Shown here: one piece after another, positions 42,158 to 50,582 of the stretch
How positions within the stretch are numbered: position 1 is the stretch's first letter
How the letters are laid out: every line of letters begins with the position of its first letter
Origin: Pseudomonas grimontii
GTDB lineage: Bacteria; Pseudomonadota; Gammaproteobacteria; Pseudomonadales; Pseudomonadaceae
Reading direction: 5' to 3'
Length of the DNA: 64,000 bases
Assembly: GCF_007858185.1 (NCBI RefSeq)
Contig: NZ_VFES01000024.1
Location: 1 to 64,000 of the forward strand
Translations under genes and position numbers: made by a program
The notes under the pieces: model-generated
Databases searched by the model: none
Seen by the model: only the letters and a program-made list of their open reading frames with translations
Told to the model about the DNA's origin: nothing

Positions 42158-45100
42158 GACTCAACCGGCTCCAGGCTTTGCGGCTCTTTGCGCCAGCGGC
42201 GGCCGAGGCGATCGAAGTACAGGTAGATCACCGGCGTGGTGAACAGCGTCAACACCTGGCTCACCAGCAAGCCGCCGACCATCACCAGGCCCAGGGGCTG
42301 GCGCAATTCAGCGCCGGAGCCGGTGGCCAGCATCAACGGCACTGCACCGAACAGCGCGGCCAGGGTGGTCATCAGGATCGGCCGGAAGCGCAACAGCGCC
42401 GCCTGGTAGATGGCAGTCTGCGGGTCCAGGCCCTGATTGCGCTCGGCGTCGAGGGCGAAGTCGATCATCATGATCGCGTTCTTTTTCACGATACCGATCA
42501 GCAGGATGATGCCGATGATCGCGATCATGCCCAGGTCGTTGCCACTGAGCAGCAAGGCCAGCAAGGCCCCTACCGCTGCCGACGGCAAGGTCGACAGAAT
42601 GGTAATCGGGTGGATGTAGCTCTCGTAGAGCACACCCAGCACGATGTACATGGTGACCACCGCCGCCAGGATCAGCAGCAAGGTGCTCGACAGCGATGCT
42701 TCGAACGCCTGCGCCGCGCCCTGGAACTGGGTCTGCACGCCCACCGGCATGCCAATGTCCTTCTGCGCCTGGTTGATCAGCTCCACGCCTTTGCCAAGCG
42801 CAACGCCAGGGGCCAGGTTGAACGACATCATCACCGCCGGGAACTGGCCGATATGCGCAATCGCCAACTGCGCCTGGCGCTGTTCCACATGGGCCAGGCT
42901 GGACAAGCGCACCTGCCCGCCGTCAGTGGTTTTCACATGGATCTGGTTCAGCGCCGCCGGGCCCAGGGTTTCTCCCGACTGGGCCTGCAAGACCACGCGG
43001 TACTGGCTGGCCTGGGTGTAGATGGTGGAAATCTGCCGCTGGCCAAACGCGTCATACAGGGCATCGGTGATGGTCGACACACTGACGCCCAGGCGCGAGG
43101 CCGCATCGCGGTCGATCACCAGGTACACCTGCAGGCCTTTGTCCTGCAGGTCGCTGGCGACATCGGTGAGTTCCGGCATCTGGCTCAGTGTGTGCACCAG
43201 CTTGCCGCTCCACAGGGCCAACAGGTCGGCATCCGGCGAGGACATGCTGAACTGGTATTGGGTGCGGCTGACACGGTCTTCGATGGTCAGGTCCTGCACC
43301 GGCTGCATGAACAGGCGGATGCCCACCAGCTTGTCGACCTGCGGTTGCAGGCGATTGATCACCTGGGCCGCGCTCAAGTCGCGCTGGCCGTGGGGCTTGA
43401 GGTTGATCAGCAAACGGCCACTGTTGAGGGTGGCGTTATCACCATCCACACCGATGTAGGACGACAGGCTTTCCACCGCCGGGTCGGTCAGGATGATCTT
43501 CGCCAGTTCCTGCTGGCGCTGGCTCATGGCGGCGAACGAAATCGACTGCGGCGCCTCGGAGATCCCCTGGATCACCCCAGTATCCTGCACCGGGAAAAAG
43601 CCCTTGGGCACCACCAGGTACAGCACCACCGTAAGGCCCAGGGTGGCGATGGCCACCAGCAGGGTCAACGGCTGGTGCTTGAGCACCCACTGCAACTTGC
43701 GCCCGTAGGCTTCGATCAGCCAGTCGATCCAGGCGCCGCTGGCCTTGTAGAAACGGCTCTGCTCTTCTTCCTTGGGTTCGCGCTTGAGCAAACGCGCGCA
43801 CATCATCGGCGTGAGCGTCAGGGACACCACCAGTGAAATCAGGATCGCCACCGCCAGGGTGATGGCAAATTCGCGGAACAACCGCCCGACCACATCGGCC
43901 ATGAACAGCAGCGGGATCAATACCGCGATCAGCGACAGCGTCAGGGAAATCAGGGTGAAGCCGATCTGCTTGGCGCCCTTGAGCGCTGCGGCCAACGGCG
44001 TCTCGCCTTCCTCGATATAACGGGAGATGTTCTCCAGCATCACGATGGCATCGTCCACCACAAACCCCGTGGCGATGGTCAGGGCCATCAGCGTCAGGTT
44101 GTTGATGGAGAACCCGGCCAGGTACATCACGCCAAAGGTGCCCACCAGAGACAGCGGCACGGCAATCGACGGAATGATCGTGGCGCTGACCCGACGCAGG
44201 AACAGGAACGTCACCATCACCACCAGGGCGATGGCGATCAGCAATTCATGCTGCACATCGGTGACCGAGGCGCGGATGGTCTGGGTGCGGTCGGTGAGGA
44301 CCGTCACGTCGAGGCCGGCCGGCAGGTTGTCGGTGATGCTCGGCAGCAGCGCCTTGATGCGGTCGACCACCTCGATCACGTTGGCGCCCGGTTGGCGCTG
44401 GATATTAAGGAGCACGGCCTGGTTTTCATTGGCCCAGGCGGCAAGGCGCTCGTTTTCGGCGCCATCGACGATCTGTGCCACATCTTTAAGGCGCAAAGGC
44501 GCGCCATTGTTGTAGGCCAGGATCAGCTCGGCGTATTGCTGGGGCGACACCAACTGGTCGTTGGCATCGAGCATCGACACCCGCGTGGGGCCGTCGAAGT
44601 TGCCCTTGGGCTGGTTGACGTTGGACGCGGCGATCAGGGTGCGCACGTCGGACAGGTTCAAGCCGTTGGCCGCCAGGGCTTCGGGGTTGACCTTGATGCG
44701 CACGGCCTGGCGCTGGCCACCGGCGATGCTGACCATGCCGACGCCGCTGATCTGCGCGATCTTCTGCGCCATGCGCGTGTCGACCAGGTCGTTGAGCTTG
44801 GGCAGCAGCATGGTCTTGGAGGTAATGGCCAGGGTCAGCACCGGGGTATCCGCCGGGTTGACCTTGTTGTACACCGGCGGCGCCGGCAAATCCTTGGGCA
44901 GCAGGTTGGTGGCGGCGTTGATCGCGGCCTGCACCTGTTGCTCGGCGACATCCATATTGATGTCGAGGTTGAAACGCAGGGTCAGTACCGAGGCGCCGCC
45001 GGAGCTGGTGGACGCCATCTGGGTCAGGCCGGGCATTTGCCCGAACTGGCGTTCAAGCGGCGCGGTGACCGCGCTGGTCATCACGTCAGGGCTGGCGCCG

Positions 45101-45255
45101 GGGTACAGGGTCATGACCCGAATCGTCGGGTAGTCCACCTGGGGCAAGGCCGATACCGGCAGCAAGCGATACGCGATGATGCCGGCCAGGACAATGGCCA
45201 GCATGCTCAGCGTGGTGGCGACCGGGCGAAGGATAAACAGCCGCGACAGGTTCAT
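42154..45255 (-). CDS. muxB: RND multidrug efflux permease, MdtB/MuxB type
   Basis: The partner RND subunit, 1033 aa with 12 spans. The proton-relay segment reads IATGFVVDDAIVMLENI; the N-terminus RPVATTLSMLAIVLAGIIAYRLL and the YPGASPDVMTSAVTAPLE segment fit MdtB. It is overlapped by four bases at both ends (muxA before, muxC after). The two permeases share ancestry but differ along their length, consistent with a heterotrimeric pump. Confidence 0.93.
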   Translation of the reverse strand: MNLSRLFILRPVATTLSMLAIVLAGIIAYRLLPVSALPQVDYPTIRVMTLYPGASPDVMTSAVTAPLERQFGQMPGLTQMASTSSGGASVLTLRFNLDINMDVAEQQVQAAINAATNLLPKDLPAPPVYNKVNPADTPVLTLAITSKTMLLPKLNDLVDTRMAQKIAQISGVGMVSIAGGQRQAVRIKVNPEALAANGLNLSDVRTLIAASNVNQPKGNFDGPTRVSMLDANDQLVSPQQYAELILAYNNGAPLRLKDVAQIVDGAENERLAAWANENQAVLLNIQRQPGANVIEVVDRIKALLPSITDNLPAGLDVTVLTDRTQTIRASVTDVQHELLIAIALVVMVTFLFLRRVSATIIPSIAVPLSLVGTFGVMYLAGFSINNLTLMALTIATGFVVDDAIVMLENISRYIEEGETPLAAALKGAKQIGFTLISLTLSLIAVLIPLLFMADVVGRLFREFAITLAVAILISLVVSLTLTPMMCARLLKREPKEEEQSRFYKASGAWIDWLIEAYGRKLQWVLKHQPLTLLVAIATLGLTVVLYLVVPKGFFPVQDTGVIQGISEAPQSISFAAMSQRQQELAKIILTDPAVESLSSYIGVDGDNATLNSGRLLINLKPHGQRDLSAAQVINRLQPQVDKLVGIRLFMQPVQDLTIEDRVSRTQYQFSMSSPDADLLALWSGKLVHTLSQMPELTDVASDLQDKGLQVYLVIDRDAASRLGVSVSTITDALYDAFGQRQISTIYTQASQYRVVLQAQSGETLGPAALNQIHVKTTDGGQVRLSSLAHVEQRQAQLAIAHIGQFPAVMMSFNLAPGVALGKGVELINQAQKDIGMPVGVQTQFQGAAQAFEASLSSTLLLILAAVVTMYIVLGVLYESYIHPITILSTLPSAAVGALLALLLSGNDLGMIAIIGIILLIGIVKKNAIMMIDFALDAERNQGLDPQTAIYQAALLRFRPILMTTLAALFGAVPLMLATGSGAELRQPLGLVMVGGLLVSQVLTLFTTPVIYLYFDRLGRRWRKEPQSLEPVES

Positions 45256-46550
45256 GAACCGACCTTTTGCGCCTTGCCGGCGTTGGCGCCGGTCTCCCCT
45301 TTAGCCGCAGGCTTGCCCTGCAGGTGTTCAGTTGGCGTAGTCGGGACTTCACTGCTGTCGTTGACGACTTCGATCTCGCTGCCTTCCTTCAGGCGGTCAG
45401 TGCCTTCCAATACCACGCGGTCGCCGGCGACCAGGCCTTCCTTGATCACGGTGTTCTCGCCATCGGTGTCACCCACCACCAGCGGCTGGACCTTGACCTT
45501 CTTGTCGCCATCGAGCTTGTAGACAAAGGTGCCGGTGTTGCCGAACTGAATCGCGGCGGACGGCGCCAGCACCACGTTGTGCAAGGTGTCGGCAAGCAAA
45601 TGCACGTTGACGAACTGGTTGGGGAACAGCGCCTGGTCCTTGTTATCGAAACGTGCCTTGAATTTCAGGGTGCCAGTGGTGACGTCGATCTGGTTATCCA
45701 GGCTTTGCAGCACGCCGGTGGCCTGCTGTTTCGCGTCGCCACGGTCCCAGGCTTCCACGGGCAGCTTGTTGCCGGCGCGATAACGCGCGAGCACGGTTTC
45801 GAGGGTGTTTTCCGGCAGGGTGAAGGCCACGCTGATCGGCTGGGTCTGGGTGATCACCGCGAGGAAGGTGGTGTCGTTGGCGGCGACCAGGTTGCCCACG
45901 TCGACCTGGCGCAAGCCGACGCGACCGCTGATAGGCGCGCGGATCTTGGTGAACTCGAGGTTGAGCTTGGCGTCGTCCACCGCGCCCTGGTTGGTCTTGA
46001 CTGTGCCCTGGTATTGCAAGACCAGCGCTTCGGCGGTGTCCAGGGTCTGCTTGGCGATACTGTCCTGGGCGTAGAGGCCACGATAACGCTCAACGTCGAC
46101 CTGGGCGTTTTTCAGCTGGGCCTGGTTCTGCATCAACGTGCCCTGGGCCTGGAGCAAGGCGTTCTGGTAGCTGCGCGGGTCGATCTCGGCCAGCAGGTCA
46201 CCGGCCTTGACCATCTGCCCTTCTTCAAAGGCGATCTTGACCAGCTCGCCGCCCACCCGGCTGCGCACATTGATGGTATTGAGCGCGGTGACCGTGCCCA
46301 GGGCCTTGTAGTACACCGGGAACTCCCCCTGCACCGCCGGTGCCACGCGCACCGGCACCGGGCCGGTGGACCCGCCGAAGCCCGGGCGCGCCATGCCGGT
46401 TTTGCCGGTGTGCCCGGCCGGCGCGTCTTTGTGGGCAGCGCCGCTTGGCCAGAATTTCCAGCACAGGCCGGCGATAACCAGCAGCACGAGCAGGCCGAAC
46501 AGCCAGCGGCGGGAGTTGCGGGGGGAGGATTGCATGGAGTGATCAACCAT
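45252..46550 (-). CDS. muxA: Membrane-fusion (periplasmic adaptor) protein of the Mux pump
   Basis: An adaptor of 432 aa with one N-terminal membrane anchor (LFGLLVLLVIAGLCWKFWP, about residues 18-36). Then come a lipoyl/barrel-sandwich domain split by an alpha-hairpin (about 100-200; NALLQAQGTLMQNQAQLKNAQVDVERYRGL) and beta-barrel domains. It links MuxBC to OpmB. The first gene of the operon; no regulator gene is adjacent. The start is uncertain between ATG 46550 and 46535, and neither has a strong Shine-Dalgarno. Confidence 0.9.
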   Translation of the reverse strand: MVDHSMQSSPRNSRRWLFGLLVLLVIAGLCWKFWPSGAAHKDAPAGHTGKTGMARPGFGGSTGPVPVRVAPAVQGEFPVYYKALGTVTALNTINVRSRVGGELVKIAFEEGQMVKAGDLLAEIDPRSYQNALLQAQGTLMQNQAQLKNAQVDVERYRGLYAQDSIAKQTLDTAEALVLQYQGTVKTNQGAVDDAKLNLEFTKIRAPISGRVGLRQVDVGNLVAANDTTFLAVITQTQPISVAFTLPENTLETVLARYRAGNKLPVEAWDRGDAKQQATGVLQSLDNQIDVTTGTLKFKARFDNKDQALFPNQFVNVHLLADTLHNVVLAPSAAIQFGNTGTFVYKLDGDKKVKVQPLVVGDTDGENTVIKEGLVAGDRVVLEGTDRLKEGSEIEVVNDSSEVPTTPTEHLQGKPAAKGETGANAGKAQKVGS

Positions 46551-46702
46551 TGGGCGCGAGAGCTTCTTCTTCGGGAGGCTGAAAGATAAGCACTGGAGCG
46601 CGTTAAGAAAAGCGCCTTTACCGGCTATTTACCTTGGGCTTACAACTTTTAACTTCTGCGGCTTAGTCTGTCGGATATTTCCCTAAGCATCTGAAGCGCA
46701 AA

Positions 46703-46730
46703 TGAAAACGGCCTGGACTAGGCCAGGCCG
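46703..46730 (-). terminator. Rho-independent terminator of tpx
   Basis: On the minus strand the stem CGGCCTGG / CCAGGCCG (46710-46730) is followed by TTTTCATTT. It lies 53 bp after the tpx stop. Confidence 0.8.
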
Positions 46731-46782
46731 CAATCATGTATCAAGCGCGCTACTGCCAAATGACAGTAATGCGCCGCAACAG

Positions 46783-47283
46783 TTACTTCAAAACTGCCAG
46801 GGCAGCTTCGTAGTTCGGCTCTTGGCCGATTTCCGGAACCAGTTCGCTGTGCAGCACTTTGTTGTTTTCATCCAGTACCACGACGGCGCGGGCGGTCAGG
46901 CTGCGCAGCGGGCCATCAACGATGTCCACGCCGTAGTCCTGGGAGAACGCGGCGCTGCGAAAATCCGACAGGCTCTTCACGTTTTCCAGGCCTTCAGAAC
47001 CGCAGAAGCGCGCTTGGGCAAACGGCAGGTCCGAGGAAATGCACAACACGACAGTGTTGTTCAGCTCGTTGGCCTGGGCGTTGAACTTGCGTACCGACGT
47101 CGCGCAGGTCGGGGTGTCGACGCTTGGGAAGATATTCAGCACTTTGCGCTTGCCGGCAAAGGTAGCCAGGGTTGCATCCGACAGATCGCCGGCGGTCAGG
47201 GTGAAGTCTGCAGCTTCAGAGCCGACTTGCGGCAATTCGCCTTCAACCTGGACAGGGTTACCACGAAGGGTGACTTGAGCCAT
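46783..47283 (-). CDS. tpx: Thiol peroxidase (atypical 2-Cys peroxiredoxin)
   Basis: A thioredoxin-dependent peroxidase of 166 aa that removes hydrogen peroxide and lipid hydroperoxides in the periplasm or cytoplasm. Peroxidatic Cys60 lies in SVDTPTCATS and resolving Cys94 in ARFCGSEG, both matching Tpx spacing; a TPT-x-C-x-S motif is complete. It is a single-gene unit with its own terminator. The gene is transcribed away from the glycosyltransferase gene, and the 160-bp gap probably contains both promoters. Confidence 0.95.
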   Translation of the reverse strand: MAQVTLRGNPVQVEGELPQVGSEAADFTLTAGDLSDATLATFAGKRKVLNIFPSVDTPTCATSVRKFNAQANELNNTVVLCISSDLPFAQARFCGSEGLENVKSLSDFRSAAFSQDYGVDIVDGPLRSLTARAVVVLDENNKVLHSELVPEIGQEPNYEAALAVLK

Positions 47284-47442
47284 GAACAGAATCCTTATGC
47301 TGGGTTTTGGTTAAACGCATTCGAGAGGCCGAAGTTAACCACAAAGTGCCGTGGCTACCTACCGCCAGACACAAATTGTCATGCCACGCGGTTGTGGTTT
47401 AATTGCGCGCTTTGCGCCTGCCCTCCAAGGAACCCGTTGTTG

Positions 47443-48732
47443 ATGAATCAGCCCGCCACCAAAGTCCTGGTCATTGGTTATGTCTGGCCGGAGCCCCGTT
47501 CCTCGGCCGCGGGCGGGCATATGATGCAGATCCTGGAAACTTTTCTTACGCAAGATTGGGACATTACCTTCAGCAGCCCCGCAGCGCTGGGCGAGCACAA
47601 GGCCGACCTGCCTGCGCTGGGCATCGCCGAATGCGCGATTGAGCTCAATAACAGCAGTTTCGACGATTTTATTCGCGAACTGGCCCCGGACATCGTGCTG
47701 TTCGACCGTTTCATGATGGAAGAACAGTTTGGCTGGCGCGTGGAGAAGTGCTGCCCCGACGCCCTGCGCGTCCTGGAAACCTCCGACCTGCAAAGCCTGC
47801 GCGACGCCCGCCATCAGCGCCTCAAGGAGCACCTCAAGGCCCATCCGGGCAGCGACGACTTCACTGCGCTGTTCGCCCCGGCCCTGGAGGAAGAATTCCA
47901 ACTGATGGCCGACACCGACCTGGCCAAGCGTGAAATCGCCGCGATTTACCGCTGCGACATCAGCTTGATGATCTCCGACGTGGAAATCCGCCTGCTCACC
48001 GAACAGTTCAAGGTGCCGGCCGCCCTGCTCCACTGGTGCCCGTTGATGATGACGCCGCCAACCGACGCCTTCGTACCGTTCGAGGAGCGTGCGCACTTCC
48101 TCAGCATCGGCAACTTCCGCCACGCGCCGAACTGGGACGCCGTGCTGTGGATGAAGAACAGCCTCTGGCCGTTGATTCGCCGGCAATTACCGGGCGCCCA
48201 GCTGCATATCTATGGCGCCTATACCCCGCCCAAGGCCACCGCCCTGCACAACCCTGCCCAGGGTTTCCATGTGATGAACTGGGCCGAAGACGCGCTGCAA
48301 GTGATGACGGCGGCGCGTATCTGCCTGGCGCCGCTGCGCTTCGGTGCGGGCATCAAGGGCAAGCTGGCGGATGGGATGCTGTGCGGCACCCCCAATATCA
48401 CCACCCCCATCGGCGCGGAGGCCATGGGCGATGAGCGGCCATGGCCCGGCGCCATCGAGCAATGCGCCGAAACCCTGGCCGCGGCGGCCGTGACGCTCTA
48501 TCAGGATCGCGAACGCTGGACCCAGGCGCAGGAAGATGGGCGCCAACTGATTGCGCGTCGCTATGACCGCAATATCCACGGGCCCGTGTTGCTGGAGTGC
48601 CTGCAACACTGCCGCAGCCACCTCGCCGCCCATCGCCGCAGCAACTTCACCGGCAGCATGCTCCGCCACCATGCGCATAAAAGTACGCAGTACATGTCCC
48701 AGTGGATCGAGGCGAAAAACCGCAGCGTATAA
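47443..48732 (+). CDS. Glycosyltransferase, GT4-like (GT-B fold)
   Basis: A protein of 429 aa. The N-terminal domain begins KVLVIGYVWPEPRSSAAGGHMMQILETF, the usual GT-B acceptor-side opening. The C-terminal nucleotide-sugar domain has FLSIGNFRHAPNWDAVLWM, HIYGAYTPP and APLRFGAGIKGKLADGMLCGTP, with the family E-x7-E region reduced. Donor and acceptor are unknown; there is no cell-surface cluster nearby. ATG 47443 follows AAGG by 12 bases; the long open frame upstream to 46702 is antisense to tpx and rejected. Confidence 0.8.
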   Translation: MNQPATKVLVIGYVWPEPRSSAAGGHMMQILETFLTQDWDITFSSPAALGEHKADLPALGIAECAIELNNSSFDDFIRELAPDIVLFDRFMMEEQFGWRVEKCCPDALRVLETSDLQSLRDARHQRLKEHLKAHPGSDDFTALFAPALEEEFQLMADTDLAKREIAAIYRCDISLMISDVEIRLLTEQFKVPAALLHWCPLMMTPPTDAFVPFEERAHFLSIGNFRHAPNWDAVLWMKNSLWPLIRRQLPGAQLHIYGAYTPPKATALHNPAQGFHVMNWAEDALQVMTAARICLAPLRFGAGIKGKLADGMLCGTPNITTPIGAEAMGDERPWPGAIEQCAETLAAAAVTLYQDRERWTQAQEDGRQLIARRYDRNIHGPVLLECLQHCRSHLAAHRRSNFTGSMLRHHAHKSTQYMSQWIEAKNRSV

Positions 48733-48804
48733 ACACCGAGGCTGGCAGCGCCGCGCACAAGGGGGCATTATTCGGCGGGCAACCAATAATAAAGCGACGG
48801 CAGC

Positions 48805-49710
48805 ATGACCCGAGCAACGCGCATCACCGACCCTTCCTACGAGCTGATGGACGATCACAACGGTCTGTCCATCATCTATCGCCAGCATGGCTTCCCCTGC
48901 CCGCTGGTGCGCTGGCATTTCCACAAGGAATACGAGCTGCACCTGATCGTCGCCAGCTCGGGCAAGGTGTTTATCGGCGACTACATCGGTAATTTCTACC
49001 CGGAAAGCCTGTTCCTCACCGGCCCCAACCTCCCCCACAACTGGATCAGCCAGGTGGAGGAAGACGAAGTGGTGCCCAAGCGCGACATGCTGGTGAATTT
49101 CACCGATGAGCTGTTTGACGGCGGCAGCCATATTTTCGCTGAACTCAAGAGCCTGGCACCGCTGCTGGAACGGGCGCAGTACGGCATCGAGTTCCGCTGC
49201 AAAAAGACCATCGCCCAGGCCATGACCCTGATGCAACGCATCGAAGACGCCCAGGGCATGGCGCGCCTGGGTCACTTCTTTATCTTGCTGGAAGTATTGA
49301 GTACCTGTGAGGACTACCAACTGCTGTCCGGCGTGACCACGCCACAACTGGCCGATGAACACAGCATCGACCGCACCAACCGCGCGGTGGATTACATCTT
49401 CGCCCACTACGCGCGGGAGTTGCCGTTGGAAGAAGTGGCGGAACACCTGGGCATGAAGCCAACGTATTTTTCCCGGGTATTCAAGCAGGCCACCGGCCGC
49501 ACGTTTATCGAGTTCGTCAATCGGCTGCGGATCAGCAAATCCTGTGAACTGCTGGCCGATGGCGACAAGGCCGTGACGGATGTGTGCTTCGAGTCGGGTT
49601 TCAACAATATCTCCAACTTCAACCGGCGCTTTCAGCAGCTTAAAGGCATGACCCCTTCCCACTACCGGCGCCTGGCGGTACAGCGGCTGACCGAACAGAA
49701 CCTGGCTTGA
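48805..49710 (+). CDS. mtlR: AraC family activator of the mannitol operon
   Basis: A regulator of 301 aa. An N-terminal cupin-type sensing domain (about 15-150; RWHFHKEYELHLIVASSGKVFIGDYIGNF) is followed by a C-terminal AraC double helix-turn-helix (about 200-300; LEEVAEHLGMKPTYFSRVFKQATG, then VCFESGFNNISNFNRRF). Size and sequence fit MtlR of P. fluorescens, which activates mtlEFGKDYZ with mannitol, sorbitol or arabitol. It lies upstream of mtlE on the same strand, separated by an unrelated ORF and two intergenic gaps. Confidence 0.92.
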   Translation: MTRATRITDPSYELMDDHNGLSIIYRQHGFPCPLVRWHFHKEYELHLIVASSGKVFIGDYIGNFYPESLFLTGPNLPHNWISQVEEDEVVPKRDMLVNFTDELFDGGSHIFAELKSLAPLLERAQYGIEFRCKKTIAQAMTLMQRIEDAQGMARLGHFFILLEVLSTCEDYQLLSGVTTPQLADEHSIDRTNRAVDYIFAHYARELPLEEVAEHLGMKPTYFSRVFKQATGRTFIEFVNRLRISKSCELLADGDKAVTDVCFESGFNNISNFNRRFQQLKGMTPSHYRRLAVQRLTEQNLA

Positions 49711-49855
49711 ACCTGACGGTGCAACCGAGCACTGGTGTGAAGCCCGGCGGTCGGAACTGGTATTTCTGACAGTATCGCCATGGATTTTCCCCTCCTTAAA
49801 TGAGCGAGCACATCATTCCTGGAGAGTGGTGTTCATTTAAATCGAGGATCGAAAA

Positions 49856-50335
49856 ATGAGCCAAACCACAGAACAAGCACGTGAACACAGATTCATCATC
49901 AACCATCGCGTCGCATTTGGTCATGACGGAGATAAATATGGCTGGACAGGGGGAGGCTCCATCATTGATGACGACGTGAGTGGAAGGACAGCCTGGTTTG
50001 TCCAGAAGGCAAGCAGAGCGTTCACGGAGACGTTGCCCCCTCACAGCAATCTGACCGTAATCCTCTATTGTCGTGTCCGATCACCTGGCAGCACGCTAAA
50101 AGCCACGCATTCTGGAGGAACGTATTACTCCACCAGCGAGATGGTCACCACGCAAATGAGTACGTATTGGGTAAGAAATGCGAAAGCTGATGCCGCTGGA
50201 AAGTTCTGGATAGACTTCGAAACAGATAATGGCCAGTCTCTGCGAATCCATCAGATTGAAGTCATGGGCCCCGTCACCGCGACGGACACTCCCGAGTCAC
50301 TGGGGATGGAAATACTGGGCGAAGTGGTCTCCTGA
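49856..50335 (+). CDS. Unknown 159-aa protein between mtlR and mtlE
   Basis: No family was recognised. It has a fair Shine-Dalgarno (GAGGATC) and no signal peptide or span. The sequence is rich in Thr, Ser, Gly and aromatic residues in beta-strand patterns (GWTGGGSIIDD, TAWFVQKASRAFTETLP, TVILYCRVRSPG, KFWIDFET, LRIHQIEVMG), suggesting a beta-sandwich like carbohydrate-binding modules; this is a guess from pattern alone. Local GC is near 52%, lower than mtlR and mtlE on either side, which suggests it was inserted. A hairpin with an A-run follows downstream, so it probably forms its own transcript. Confidence 0.6.
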   Translation: MSQTTEQAREHRFIINHRVAFGHDGDKYGWTGGGSIIDDDVSGRTAWFVQKASRAFTETLPPHSNLTVILYCRVRSPGSTLKATHSGGTYYSTSEMVTTQMSTYWVRNAKADAAGKFWIDFETDNGQSLRIHQIEVMGPVTATDTPESLGMEILGEVVS

Positions 50336-50395
50336 ATACAGATTGACGCCATGACGACGGTGCTCACACCGTCACGTCATGCGCTTTTGGTGATC

Positions 50396-50419
50396 TTTCC
50401 CACGCAGAGCGTGGGAAAA
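50396..50419 (+). terminator. Probable terminator hairpin before mtlE
   Basis: The stem TTTCCCACGC / GCGTGGGAAA around AGA is flanked by TTT on the left and an A-run on the right. It is better as a terminator for minus-strand traffic but could end the transcript of the 159-aa ORF. It isolates that ORF from the mtl operon. Confidence 0.5.
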
Positions 50420-50529
50420 ATCATCGAGTGCAAAAAAGTATCAGTCCAAGTGTTCCCAAGGATTTGTCACGGCCCCGTTTGAAGGCTGTAATCAACGCAC
50501 ACTCTTCCTGACTGCTCGTAGGAAGACAC

Positions 50530-50540
50530 AACAACAATAA
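50530..50540 (+). promoter_or_regulatory. Possible Hfq/Crc CA motif in mtlE leader
   Basis: AACAACAATAA fits the AAnAAnAA pattern that Hfq with Crc binds for catabolite repression in pseudomonads. It lies about 45 bases before the mtlE ATG. Such short motifs arise by chance. Confidence 0.35.
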
Positions 50541-50582
50541 CTGTCCTTCTGTAGCCCCCTGGGCGCGGAAATGGAGTGCGCG

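Noticed and set aside
39107..42226. 1039-codon open frame antisense to muxC
   Set aside because: A shadow of the high-GC RND gene on the other strand. It is His/Gln/Arg-rich with no domain, as are similar frames opposite muxB, treS, glgE and muxA.
46702..48732. 676-codon version of the glycosyltransferase
   Set aside because: The upstream part is antisense to tpx and has no conserved sequence; the GT-B domain begins at 47443.
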